A stretch of DNA of 43,223 nucleotides from Gnetum montanum (lineage: Eukaryota; Streptophyta; Gnetopsida; Gnetales; Gnetaceae). Below are positions 1-10,361 of the stretch, in pieces. Position 1 is the first letter of the stretch; each line of letters starts with the position of its first letter. The DNA is taken from assembly GCA_015680685.1 (NCBI GenBank), contig MNCI01022061.1, positions 11,344 to 54,566 on the forward strand, written 5' to 3'. Both the position numbers and the translations under genes were made by a program. Below the pieces are notes generated by a model that was not told where the DNA came from, did not search any database, and worked only from the letters and a program-made list of their open reading frames with translations.

Positions 1-495
1 GTACTGAGGCACCTATTTAGCCTAAGTGTGATAAGCAGCCAATTCCTTGGCTAGCCGTACACATCCGTGGATGCTCGTGACCAAGTCGTACTTATCACAC
101 GTTCTAGCCTAGCGATGAGCAGCCGATTCCTTAACTAGCCGTACACATTAGACTACTACTGGGATTACCAAGAAACCAATGCTCGTAGTTAAGTCGTACT
201 CATGCGTTGCGACGAGCAGCCGATTCCTTGATTAGCCGTACACAACTTGTGTTCAGGTTACAAAGTTGCTCGAATAAAGAGCTGTTCACTCTAGGACTCC
301 TACTGCGGGCACATGGGAAAAATTGTAACTCTGGAGTGATCAATCTGCCAGAGCTTCGCTACTTCTAGCCAGGATTGGGAAATGAAGGGAGTGTCGCCTC
401 TTATTTATAGATATGACGGCAGACTGAAATATCGCGTACGCGATATCGCAGGGAAAGACGCGATATCGCGGCACTATGCATGTCGCGTCTCATCA
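1..495 (-). mobile_element. LTR of gypsy element A (5' LTR in minus orientation, cut by window edge)
   Basis: Read on the minus strand this begins TGATGAGACGCG at 495, followed by CGCGATATCGCG-type palindromes (440-449 and 460-469), a TATA box (TATAAATAAGAGGCG, about 398-411), the AATAAAG and GCAGTAGGAGTC block shared by all LTRs in this window, and then three diverged copies of a roughly 31-base repeat. It runs off the left edge. It abuts the integrase reading frame of element B with no polypurine tract between, and it differs too much from B's own LTR at 6534-7353 to be its partner. I therefore read it as the 5' LTR, or a solo LTR, of a separate element nested in B. The other end is not visible. 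Confidence 0.75.
33..244. repeat. three diverged copies of a ~31-base repeat inside LTR A
   Basis: The phrase AGCAGCCGATTCCTT...TAGCCGTACACA occurs from 33, 117 and 214, spaced 84 and 97 bases apart. The intervals also share GCTCGT...AAGTCGTACT (73-93 and 181-201). The equivalent part of LTR B has a single related CTTGCCGTACACATCC (6850-6865), so this is an expansion inside LTR A. Confidence 0.8.
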
Positions 496-499
496 ATGA

Positions 500-1470
500 T
501 GTTGTTTATTAAATGCATTGTGCAACTCATTAGATGATAAGGCAGCTAGTCAGTTCTCATCTAGCAAGTTAAGAGTCATCAACCTTTTTTTTTGTGCTAG
601 ATCGAGGTCAAGGTTGAGGTCACATGCCGTGGCTAGTGTATGGAACTTTGTTTGGATAGGGAGCGTTGGAAGTTTTCCATACACTAACTCGTAGGGAGAG
701 TAGCCTATAGGGAGTTTCCATGTGAAGCGGTATGCCCAAAGAGCATCATTCAGTTTAGTGCTCTAGTCTCGCCTATACTTGCTAATGGTTCTGGTCAGTA
801 TCTTAGTAATCTCCTTGTTGGTGACCTTGACTTGACTGTTCGCTTGGGGATGGTATGGTGTAGTCAACTTGTGCTCAACCCTTAAGCATCGCATTAACTT
901 CCGAAAAGTTGCACCTGTAAAATGTGTACCATTATCTGAGATAAGTGCACGTGGCACACCAAACCTATTGACGACTTGTTGTTGGACAAATCGTGCAGCT
1001 ATAAATGATGTGCAATCTTTAACGGTAGCTGCTTCAGCCCATTTTGTTAAGTAGTCTACGGCAACTATGATGTAAGCTTTTCCATTGAACATTGGTGTAA
1101 TGGGCCCCATGAAATCAATTCCCCAAATGTCAAAGGGTTTTAATGGTTGAATCCATTGTTGCGAACCCTCCATTCTAACAGTCATTCCCCCATCACGTTG
1201 ACAACGCTCACAAGATTGGACAACTTGATTGGTGTCCCGGAACAAGGTAGGCCAATAATATCCTACAAGCAGGATCTTGATGGTTGTTCGTCTCTCAGCA
1301 TAATGACCCCCACAAGGGCCCTCATGAGCATCTTGGAGAACTCTCAGTTGATCTCTATCAAGAACACACCATCAAACCAATCCATTGAGACATACTTTGT
1401 AAAGTTGTCTATTGATCTCCATAAAGTACTTGGCTCTGTGAAGAAAATATTGTTTCTTCTTAAGGTCTAG
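500..1470 (-). pseudogene. integrase of element B
   Basis: The integrase inserts retroelement cDNA into the genome. On the minus strand I see the N-terminal zinc-binding region (HEGPCGGHYA, then SCERCQRDGG), the core with the first Asp in IDFMGP and the second in SDNGTHF, and the region PYHPQANSQ followed by V-K-V-T-N. In this family the residue after Q-A/V is the catalytic Glu; here codon 826-828 is AAG, Lys, so the DDE triad is broken. A stop occurs in the DEN*LAAL segment. The C-terminal LWAYR and LPIGYSPYELVYGK boxes follow (about 640-740), and the frame is cut at 496 by LTR A. The core (763-1245) is open for 160 codons. Confidence 0.85.
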
Positions 1471-1807
1471 CTCTTGTGGTGTTTGTTGCGTAAGGAGATA
1501 GGTAAGAATGCTACTATACCAGTTTGTCTCTGTGGGTGATTAGTTATTCACTACACCAGCAAAGAGGAACTCATCACGGAAATGATCAGAAATTGGATAC
1601 TCATCCTCTTTGCTGTCCTAGCACAACCGAGATAAATGATCGGCAACTACATTCTCGATGCCTTTACAATCGATCATTGTTAAATCGAACTCTTGTAAGA
1701 TTACTAGCTATCGTATAATACAGGGACTTACCATTGGCTTATTCATGAGGAACCGGATTGCACTATGATCTATTTGTATGAATACTGTGTACCCCAATAC
1801 ATAGTGT

Positions 1808-2900
1808 CTAAATTTTTCTAGTGTAAACACTACAGCCATTAATTCTTTTTCTGTAGTTGAGTTGTGCACCAACTATACTTTTATTTGCACAGTGGATGTA
1901 ATAAGGACGTTTATGGTCATCTAATTGTGTAAGTACGGATCTTAAGGCATAGTTGGATGCATCAGTCATGACATGGAACAGTTTGGACCAGTCAGGAGCT
2001 TGTAGAATAGGTGTTTCTACCAACTTCTGTTTCAGAGTTTGGAAAGCTAGTTCACATTCCCTAGTACACTCGAAGGGTACATCCTTTTTCGTTAACTCTA
2101 CCAATGATTTGGCAATATTTAAAAAGTTCTCTATGAATCTCCTATAGTAGCCAGTGTATCTAAAGAATGACCAAATATCTTTGACAGTTTCTGGTTGACG
2201 GGTAATTCCTTGGATGACTTTGATTTTCTCCGGGTCTACCTCTATTCCTGCATGTGAGATTTTATGTCCAAGTACCATGCCTTCTTGGACCATCAAATAG
2301 CTTTTTTGCCAGTTGAGCCTCAAATTAGTTTCTACACATCTTTTCAGCACTTGCTCTAATCGGTCCAAGGCTTGATCAAAACTTGCTCCATAAGTGGAGA
2401 AGTCATCCATAAAGACTTCCACACCATTTTCTATCTGCTGTTGGAATATGCTTAGAACTAAGTGTTGAAATGTTGCAAGGGCATTGCACAAACCAAACGG
2501 CATTTGTTTGTATGCAAACGTTCCCCAAGAACTGGTGAACGTAGTTTTGGCTTGGTCTTCTAAGGCTATTTGTATTTGGTTGTATTCGCTATATCCATCC
2601 AAAAAACTATAATAGCGATGTCCTGCGATTATGTCTAAAACTTGGTCAACAAATGGCAACAGAAAGTGATCCTTGAATGTTGCCATGTTTAGTAGCCTAA
2701 AATCTATACACACCCTCCATTTGCCTTCCTTTTTAAGCACGATTACTAAGGGACTAACCCATTCGCTATCAGCAATGGGGTATATGAACCCAGCCTTTAG
2801 AAGCTGTTCAATTTCTTCTTTTACTACTTACTTCAACTTTGGGTTCAATCACCTCTATGGTTGTTTTCGAGGCTTCATGGAGGAGTCAGTGTAAATCCTA
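1808..2900 (-). pseudogene. reverse transcriptase and RNase H of element B
   Basis: This is the polymerase part of pol, which copies element RNA into DNA. An open stretch of 310 codons (1808-2740) holds the ordered RT boxes: KWRVCIDFRLLN, FLDGYSEYNQI, MPFGLCN, the catalytic FMDDFSTYG, and MVLGHKIS. These are followed by the connection region and the start of RNase H (MTDASNYAL with the first catalytic Asp, QLNY). Near 1855 the frame shifts: the expected EKEL...VVF...LEKF motif, with the RNase H Glu, continues in another frame. Upstream, 2741-2900 continues RT in broken frames (EQLLKAGFIYPI-like, with a stop). F-x-DD-F-S-x-YG is typical of the Athila/Tat branch, whereas chromoviruses have YLDD. 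Confidence 0.88.
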
Positions 2901-2944
2901 TGCTGACATATCTTAGAATCTATTCCAGTTAATTCCGAATATAA

Positions 2945-3592
2945 CTAGGTGAAAGCTTTTAACCACTTGTTTATTACCTTTAGCAGACTCTCTTTTTGTT
3001 GCAGAGCAAGTCTTGCATTAATGATTATCGATTTTCCATTCTTAAGGAACGTGTACTCCATATCGGTGGACAATGGTTTTAGCTCTAGGGGCTCTTGTTT
3101 AAATTTCTTAGGAATTTCCAACTTCCCCCAATTGATGTTTTCCAAGTTAGGACTAGGAAGTTGGCAGTGAACTTGCTCTAATGCATCTATGCTATCTATG
3201 TAAGTGCAAGTCAAACACTCAGTTAGTCCCATGCATATAAGTGAGCTGATTTCTTGATCAGCTATCAACCATTGGGTGTCTTCTTGTCGTGTGGCTGCTG
3301 CATATAGGCACCTTTGTATATTGATCGTTTGTGCACACTGATTGCATGTAGGCAATGTTAGACTTTGGACAACCCATGATCTCTGCACACAATTACATCC
3401 TGTGTCACTGTATGCGATGCATGGAACCTTCTTCTTCTCAATCTTTCCGAAAGTATTTTCCTTAGATATTTCTAGAGAAAGATCACGGATTCCTAGGCGT
3501 ACATAGATAGTGCTTAGCCATGCCCTCCCCATTATGATTGGGAAGTCCCCCTTACTATTGTTCACTTGAATCACCAAGTCAACTGGATACAA
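2945..3592 (-). pseudogene. protease C-terminus and pol linker of element B
   Basis: An open stretch of 215 codons links the protease to RT. It begins with PVDLVIQVNN and contains DFPIIMGRAWLSTI, which matches the conserved IILGRPFL region at the end of retroelement aspartic proteases. A region of about 150 residues with many Cys follows (VPCIAYSDTGCNC, CNQCAQ). The same Cys-rich stretch recurs in elements C (about 26760-26960) and D (33540-33713), so it is a family trait. I do not recognise it as a named domain. The end, EPLELKPLSTDMEYTFLKN, is the usual lead-in to gypsy RT. Confidence 0.7.
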
Positions 3593-3649
3593 CCATCAAG
3601 AAACAATGGTAACAATGTCCTCCACTAATCCCAAGGGAACAATGATGGA

Positions 3650-4102
3650 CTAGTCGGCCAACTCTAAACAAACATTGCTCTTTTTTAATAGGGGCAAGTT
3701 CCAGGCCTTATACATTTCTTGGGATATTAGGTTGACACCAGAACTTGAATCCAAGAGAGCTTTGCATGGCTCATTCCCAACGATTTGTAGATATATTAGG
3801 GGGCTCCTAGGATCAAAGAATTTCTTGGGAAGGTGGCCAGCTTTGATCCAATTAGTAACGGCATGTGTTAACATGACCATATGCATTGAATGCGGTGTTA
3901 GATTCAAAGGGGGCTTTGAAGCTTTATTTGATACGGAAACATCCAAAGACTTAGCCACTTGGGGTTGCAAAGCCTTGGTTAGACTATTGGTTCTGAAGAA
4001 AAGTCTTTTCTTCATACGGTTATCAGAACCAACAGTAGGTTGAGGATTAACAACCCTTGTGGCATTGTGTTGTTGTGGTTGACCAGGGAGTTCACCTTGC
4101 AT
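3650..4102 (-). pseudogene. retroelement aspartic protease of element B
   Basis: The protease cuts the Gag-Pol precursor. The frame has a Pro/Gln-rich start (QGELPGQPQQHN), then MVMLTHAVTNWIK, and the active-site region ALLDSSSGVNLIS followed by MYKAWNLPLLKKSN. The usual active site is D-S/T-G; here Asp (codon 3749-3751) is followed by Ser-Ser-Ser before Gly, so the normal Gly of the triad is lost. Elements C and D differ from the expected triad in other ways (N-S-S and D-L-G). The frame is interrupted between this segment and the next at about 3600-3650. Confidence 0.8.
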
Positions 4103-4489
4103 TGCTACAGCAGGTGGTAATGGAGCTATTGGTGGGAGAGATGCGGCCGAATTGGAAGGATGCTACACTTGTGGAATATCACCCTTAGGAGAGGGAGTCC
4201 TATAGTACTCGTGGGCTTGGTAGTGATGTTGGAGAGTAACATGACTAACAGAGTCATGTGGAGAGATTGGATGTTGCACGTAGTATCCATACGGGTCAGG
4301 TTGCCGGTAAGGATATTGTTGCCTTGGTGGTGGCATTCCCCATGATTGTGGGTGTTGCCACTATTGATGTTGCTCAATTGGTTGTGGTGGAGTTCCACGT
4401 GGATAATACGTTAAAAGCTGGTGGAACTGTCTTGGGTTACCTTGGGGATAAGGTAACCATCAAAATGTTTGTCGTTTGTTTAAACATGG

Positions 4490-6423
4490 ATTAAGTACAT
4501 ACACCCCAAATTCCTGCAGATGTGAGATCACAGGGCAACATCCCTTAGGATGGTCGTATTGACAGATCTCGCATCCACTATCATCGTCTGTATCTGAGTC
4601 CACAACCTCTTCAATAATAGCAACTTTACCCTTACTCATGTTACGTGCATTTTTTGCTTCTCTCTTTTTTCTTTTGTCATGATCACTACCTCACTCCCTA
4701 GACTCCTCTACTACTTTGAGAACAGTTTGAAACCTACTATCCAGGGAGTCCCACATTTGGTCTACCTTTGCCGATACTTCTGATGCTAGCTTTTGGATAG
4801 GCAAGGTTTTCCTATTCACCATCTCTTCGAGTGGTGACTCTTCCTCATCCTCATAAAATCTTACTCTCTTCTTCCAGAAGGAAGGATCTCGGTTATATTC
4901 TTCTGCACTTTCTCTTTTTTAGCTCACCTTCTTCCTTAGCAACTTGGTCCACTAGTCTGTGAATTTGATAAGACCTAAGTTCAGATAACCTTCCTTGGGC
5001 ATAAGTCCCAAGGGTTCTTCTTGTTTCATGCCTAAGCCCATCTACGAGATGGCGTAGTTGATCCCGCTACGAATAACCATGGCCAGGACAACGATGTAAT
5101 AGTGCATTATAATGGCCCATGGCAACATCCAATGGTTCATGACCTCCTTGTTTCCATCCTTGGATTTGCTTTCGTTGGTTAGACACCCGGAAGTACGTTT
5201 GGTACTTATCATTGAACAATTCTAACATAGTACTCCACCTATGAATGGATTCCGATTCTAAGGACCGGTACCAACTTTTAGCTTCTTTTATTAGTGTCCA
5301 TGGGAACAACTTATGTTTTTGCCACTCGTTCTCTATGTTTTGCAAGGCACACACATCGTGAAATGCTTGTAAGTGATTTTCAGGATCATCGTTATATCCC
5401 CCTTCAAATCATGGGATGTTATTCATGTCTAACCTCTTGATCCTAGTATCTTTTTGGTGCCTTGTTGGAACTCTCACAACCTCAATTATATCTAACATGC
5501 TTTGCGTGGTGAGTAGGGGTTCATCATGATCATCTCGTTTGTAGCGTCTATGGTGCCTACGTTGTTCCCTACTCTCCCTTCTTCTATGGTGTGATTCCCT
5601 AAAGTGCCCTCGTCCTTTGTCTTGGTTGTTTCGTCTATGACTTCCACTTTGCTTTCCCTTATCCTCACGATTTGTTTCTCTATGGCTACGTCCAGACACT
5701 AAAGGAGAGGGTGAAGGAGACGATGAAGGTGAAGAAGAAGAAGAACTGTCACCATGACATACCTTCTCTTTGGTGGTCTCTGCCTCGATCGCAATTACGA
5801 TCAAAATGCCCACCTTTGTCATGTGTCCTTGTTCCTTTTTCGGACACTTTGTGTCCATCGGTATCAGCACCTGGGTTGTGAATAGTAGAATGAAGGTTTT
5901 GATACACAACCCTTTGGCCAAAGTCAAGGGGAGGAACATTATTATGTGGGCGACTACCTAAGGCAAGTTCATCACCCTCAATTTCGCTTAAAACATGGGG
6001 GGCATCCTTGGACCATTTTCCTTTCAAGGACTTATGGTGTCTCTCCTGTTGCAAGTCCCTTTAACATTGTGCCTCTGTGGGACAATAGTCTCTCGAATCA
6101 TAGTCTTGCACAATGTACTCTGCGTGTAAGTGTTGCATGCCTATTCATGTGAGAGCACGAAGAAGCATACTTGGGACTGAACGGTTGGGAGGTAACACTA
6201 TGTTACCCTCCAAGTCACGCCAACACAGCTGTTCATCTTGGTGGAGAATAAAGGTGAAGTCGGGTACATATTTATCGGGGTAAATATATACCACACAAAA
6301 CTGTTGAGGAATTAGCGAATCAATGTCATGTGTATCTTGCCGCCGATTGCTTCTTGTGTTAGTCCTAGGTGGTGAAGTGCTTTTGTGCAAAGAAGAAGGC
6401 ATCTTGTCTTGTTCAGTGTGCAA
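4490..6423 (-). pseudogene. gag polyprotein of element B
   Basis: Gag forms the particle that holds element RNA. The first Met in the frame is at 6423 with a second at 6402. The N-terminal part (IPQQFCVVYIYPDKYV, FILHQDEQLCWRDLEGN) recurs in C and D. A Ser-rich tract and an Arg/His/Ser-rich tract follow (RRRESREQRRHHRRYKRDD), then an in-frame UGA at 5409-5411. The capsid-like Retrotrans_gag segment follows (5067-5400: NIENEWQKHKLFPW, SWYRSLESESIHRWS, LFNDKYQTY). Near the end, 4533-4573, is a zinc-knuckle-like C-x2-C-x3-H-x3-C. Frames shift near 5750-6150 and after 5067, so this is a decayed copy. There is no sign of host use. Confidence 0.8.
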
Positions 6424-6513
6424 TGTACTATTATCTTTTCTTAAACAACCCTAAGGGTTCGTTCCAACGATGTGAATAATTTCCTAAGTTCTACTTAGCG
6501 CACAAACAACTAA

Positions 6514-6532
6514 GTCCCCGGCAATGGTGCCA
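6514..6532 (-). promoter_or_regulatory. primer-binding site of element B
   Basis: Directly inside the 5' LTR, after one spacer base, the minus strand reads TGGCACCATTGCCGGGGAC. This matches the tRNA-Asp-type primer sites (TGGCGCCGTTGCCGGGGA) reported for Athila-like plant elements; the tRNA assignment is from memory of that family. The site fixes both the LTR border at 6534 and the minus orientation of the element. Confidence 0.75.
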
Positions 6533-6533
6533 A

Positions 6534-7353
6534 TGATGAGCAACGAGGTACCCCTACGCTCAACCATACGAATACAAGTGTTTCGAGCACAATCCAGTCG
6601 AATTCCAAGGACTAAGTGCCTATGCGCCTTTGTGAAACAATAACAGGTTGGTTAATCATTGTCTTCCCAAACTTACTTGTATGTCACAATTGTATGATTA
6701 AGTAAGCTTGAGGCATATGATTTTTATGGCTTTTATGTGTTTTATATCCTACGCTAGTAAGGAGGGGGAGAGAGATAACTAAGTAACTTATCTAATTTAA
6801 CTATTCATTAACTAAGTTCTAATTACTCCTAACACCAGTATCCGTTCCACTTGCCGTACACATCCTGAACCAGTGTAACGCTATTGGGATTACCAAATGC
6901 TAATCACTACTAGGTCACCAAGCACTACACGCATGCTTGAAGCGGTTGTACTGAGTGTATTTAACTAAGAGAGTTGTAGGGTGAGAGAAATCATTAATCA
7001 ACTAGGAAAGTATTAAATAATAATTAACTGCTAATTAATCTATTCTATATGCTGCAAGGTTTATCATAAAGTTCATCTTTATTGCTGTACACAAAGTGTG
7101 CTCAGGTACACAATGCTCGAATAAAGATCTATTCACTCTATGACTTCTACTGCAGGTACGCAGAAATAATTCTAACTCTGGAGGAAAAAAATGGCAAGAG
7201 TTTGGCTAAGGGACTAACTTTTAATGTCAAAACCAAGGACGCCACCTCTTATTTATAAGCAAGGAGGCATGTTGTGATATCGGGTATCCGACATCGCATC
7301 GTTGATCCGATATTGCAGACACGATATCGTGGACGTGATATCGCGGTTCATCA
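6534..7353 (-). mobile_element. 5' LTR of element B
   Basis: The LTR is 820 bases long and on the minus strand starts TGATGAACCGCG at 7353 and ends TTGCTCATCA at 6534, the TG...CA termini expected of LTRs. U3 has four decayed GCGATATCGC-type palindromes between 7270 and 7345, then a TATA box (TATAAATAAGAGG, about 7249-7261), roughly 95 bases from the LTR start. The AATAAAG block shared with the other LTRs is at about 7115-7125. The primer-binding site lies next to the 6534 end. Confidence 0.85.
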
Positions 7354-7700
7354 CTCTCCTGAATGAAAGGATGCATCTATGCCATGTTGACACTCATCCA
7401 GACACTTTTTCACAGATGTCAATTTTATCCAGAGTTTAGTAAAGACATAAACTGAATGCAAATACAATGATGAGAAACTGAGCACTGATTTACTTAAATT
7501 CTGAATTTGTATTCATATTCCCCAAGCAATTTTTGCAATCCCTGTTACATAAAACCCAATTTACAAAAACATGTGGCTGCGGTGATGAGACATAATAAGC
7601 AAAATATTATCCCTTCAATGTGTAAGTGAAAATTACTTGTTAATTTAAGGATAGAAACGATCATTAGAAATAAACAAATTCCAATACAAAGGCATTTTAC
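7354..7700. other. host sequence between element B and INTS4 exon 8; possible further exon
   Basis: Unique-looking AT-rich DNA. On the minus strand an acceptor-like TTGCATTCAG, ending near 7462, precedes an open stretch of about 32 codons (containing FTKLWIKLTSVKKCLDE) that runs to the border of element B, where TGA of the LTR ends it. The reading frame of this stretch does not join in phase with the donor at 7701, so I do not annotate it as an exon. The remaining INTS4 exons would have to lie beyond B and to the left of the window. Confidence 0.35.
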
Positions 7701-7785
7701 CTTAAAAACCATGACTCTGATGCTTGCTCGATGCTTCTGCAGAGACCAACTGTCAAGAGCATTTCTTACTAAATTGTCCAACTGA
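7701..7785 (-). CDS. INTS4: INTS4-like exon 8 (candidate)
   Basis: On the minus strand an acceptor TCTTACAG ends at 7786 and a donor GTAAAATG starts at 7700. Between them 85 bases give one leading base plus 28 open codons (LVRNALDSWSLQKHRASIRV is in the middle). The leading single base fits exactly the two bases left over from exon 7. I cannot confirm the protein match from memory, so the exon rests on splice signals and phase alone. Confidence 0.5.
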
Positions 7786-7946
7786 CTGTAAGACATGAGA
7801 TTCCACCAAATAAGTTTCATCATCCATCATTTGCAATGTGTACCTGTTGTCACCTGGTCTCTCGAAACCATTATGGATCAGATATTTACAAAGTCTATGA
7901 ATGAGCCTAAAATCATGGCATTTCTTCTAATTGCATGCATACCTAC

Positions 7947-8218
7947 CTTTGTGATTGGTTCAGAACATGATGATGATGGCTTTGCATCACTTGAACGAAT
8001 TCTGCAGGATCCAAACAAGAGACTCTGCACTTGTCTGTACCTCTCTAATCCAAGAGCACCAAAGAATTTCCTTTTTAGAAATTTTGCTTGTACCACAACT
8101 CTTCAGGTATTAGAAAATGTATAGCAGAGTCTGTTGCACGCGCTGCAAACAACAGAATCACTGATGCCGCTACCTGAGGTTGGTCCAAACCAAGATTATC
8201 GTTCAGGTGATCTTTCAA
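7947..8218 (-). pseudogene. INTS4: INTS4-like exon 7 with two in-frame stops
   Basis: The acceptor ATGTATGCAG ends at 8219 and the donor GTAGGTATG begins at 7946; the exon is 272 bases. In phase 0 the first 47 codons are open and resemble the family's segment after HEAT repeats (LGLDQPQVAASVILLFAARA, then HFLIPEELWY). TAA at 8075-8077 and TAG at 8045-8047 then interrupt, after which the same frame is open to the donor (DPAEFVQVMQS) and joins exon 8 in phase. A pair of compensating frame changes between 8045 and 8090 would also explain this. The second half has no protein match that I recall. Confidence 0.55.
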
Positions 8219-8944
8219 CTGCATACATCTATGATTTTTTTAGTTTTGAAAATTGCAGAACAAGCGAGACGTTACCATACATAATGAATGGGCTCCCACA
8301 TCGATTATATGATCAACAAGAAAATGTTAATGATTCTGAATGTGCTAAAAATAAAGCGTTATTGAAGAGGTATATAACATTGAATGTCCACTCTTCTGCA
8401 CAGGTTATATATGTATGTATTTTGCATCACAAAGAATAGCAATTCAGTAAGGAAATAAAAAATCTAATTTGCAATGAGCCCACAGACTGAATTGAGTAAA
8501 TAATACCAGTTGAGTAACCGCTTTTTCATTTATTGCAAATAGATGTAGATATAGATCCTGATATGTTGGTGTAATTGTCTTTCCTAAGAAGAAGTATTGT
8601 AATGATGATTTTCATGCAATTCACCTCTATGAACTCCCGCAAGAATCACAAAAATAAGTGCCTATATTCAGTCTGTAAATCTTCCTAAGAGCATTACTGG
8701 TACAAGAACAATAAAAGGAACTAGAGAAACAAGTACGGCAACTACCACTTCATCAGCTAATATATTTTAAAAAAATCAAAAATTATGTGATACAGGGTTT
8801 CACAAAATCTTCTAAAATATTAATAAGTATTGGAGCTTGTTGAGTATATTTCCAACAAAAAAGAAAAAAAAAACCTTAATCCTTTTTTTCTTCTTCTTCC
8901 AAAGACCCATTTAGAAATATGCAATTGATGTAAGTAAAGCTAAA

Positions 8945-9265
8945 AGAACCATCATCATCATCATCTTAGCCTTATCCCAACTACATGGGGTTCGCTATTT
9001 GAGTTCTTGAATGTCATTCACTTTTGTGAAGAGCCAAATAAGCATTAATACCCAAATATTAGACATCTTCCTTTATGCAAGAAAACTAAGTATATTTCAG
9101 TCTAAATCTTTATTAGTTACCCTCAAAGTTAATAAAGCAACCTCTTCTAACAAGAGCATTTTCCAGTCTTATTAACACATGACCAAACTATCTAAGACAA
9201 CTATTCTTAATCTTCTCATGTATAAGAGCTACTCCCAAACTTCCCCTAAAAAGTGAGCCTTCATT
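8945..9265 (-). mobile_element. 3' end of an RTE-type LINE
   Basis: Read on the minus strand, 9265 to about 9170 encodes remnants of the conserved end of plant RTE-like non-LTR retrotransposons: E-K-I-K-N-S-C-L-R-stop-F-G-H-V, compare the usual LRWFGHV. The 3' untranslated part ends in CCATGTAGTTGGGATAAGGCTAAG followed by an (ATG)n tail at 8947-8964, the short tandem tail expected at LINE 3' ends. The stop replaces Trp. This is a truncated, dead copy inside the INTS4 intron. The family call is from remembered motifs. Confidence 0.55.
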
Positions 9266-10361
9266 GAGCAGAGCTAAAGACAAAATACAACCATTGTTAC
9301 TTCGCATGAAGGTAAGTGTTTCAAGAACAAACCTCTCCCTTCTCCTTAGCAAAGCATAGCTCAGGAAAGACCCTTACCCAAACAAAAGAAAGTTGAAACA
9401 ATAGAACTTATTCACTACCTATCAAGTCACTCCCCCTTCCCCCTCACCAGCACACTGCTTCAGCAAGCAATTCTTACTACTATTTTATTATATTAAGATA
9501 AGTGTAAGTTAAGTGTAAGTGCAAATACCCAAAGTGAGCTAACATTATAATTCATTATAAATAATATAATGATACTATAATAAAGAGGGTAACCAAACAA
9601 GAAATATGCCCTTTTTACCGAATTACCTATTTTTATAACCGGATCAACTAAAGTTCCCCCATAAGTAAGAGTAATAATTATTAAAAAAGTGAATTTATTT
9701 GGACTAATATGTGTTTTAAACTTATCAAAATCATAAAAAACTAAAAGATTTCAGTCGACAAAGAAATATACTGAAATGCAAACTTGAAGGATCAAAGGAA
9801 TTTTTGCCACTACTCGGATTCAAACTGAGATGCTCATAAGAGCAGCAACAAAAAAGAATTTTTGTACCTTTGTCTTGTTTTCAATTCAAATATACTCTCA
9901 TTTGTTTTTTTAGATTTAAATCTAGTTTATTTCTAGTTTTTATGTCAATGTAATACAACTTGCTAGCATGACATCATGGGGTGGTGGAAGTTTTAGATTC
10001 AACTCCTACTACCCCGATAGTAAAAAATGCTCTATTTGATTCTAATCATGTTCAGGTCAACACTCGATAAGGGTGGCCTTCATGGATAAATCCTGAATGG
10101 AAGGTACTTTGAAGGCAGCTCCCTCTCTCAGACTAGACAACATTCCCTTAGATAAATGCTCCACTTGCCCATGTAAAAATTTAAATACTTATAGTTTTCT
10201 TGTTATAAAACGAGTTCTAATTCTAGAGCCTTTTGACCCAAGGGAGCATCCACTTACTATTCCTAACAACCATGATTATTTTCTACTTAAGTGCTTCTAA
10301 GATACCTTTAATGAAATACTGTGCTCTCTACTGTGACTTCAGCCATAGCTTTATTAAAGGG

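Larger units (their letters stand above)
496..7353 (-). mobile_element. Ty3/gypsy LTR retrotransposon B (Athila/Tat type, 5' part and most of pol)
   Basis: On the minus strand the order is 5' LTR (6534-7353), primer-binding site, gag, protease, RT, RNase H and integrase. This gag-PR-RT-RH-INT order is that of Ty3/gypsy elements. The RT box FMDDFSTYG and the primer-binding site type point to the non-chromovirus Athila/Tat branch. Several frameshifts and stops show that it is inactive. The integrase frame runs to 496, where LTR A begins, so the 3' end of B, including polypurine tract and 3' LTR, must lie to the left of the window. A 5-base duplication next to the right end would be CTCTC (7354-7358), but its partner is not visible. 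Confidence 0.85.

Noticed and set aside
1-7353. One element with LTRs at both ends
   Set aside because: The LTR at 1-495 and the LTR at 6534-7353 differ strongly, and the former follows integrase codons directly with no polypurine tract. Nesting explains this better.
7795-8439. Plus-strand open frames over INTS4 exon 7
   Set aside because: They are opposite-strand shadows; the minus strand has splice signals and phase that fit the gene.
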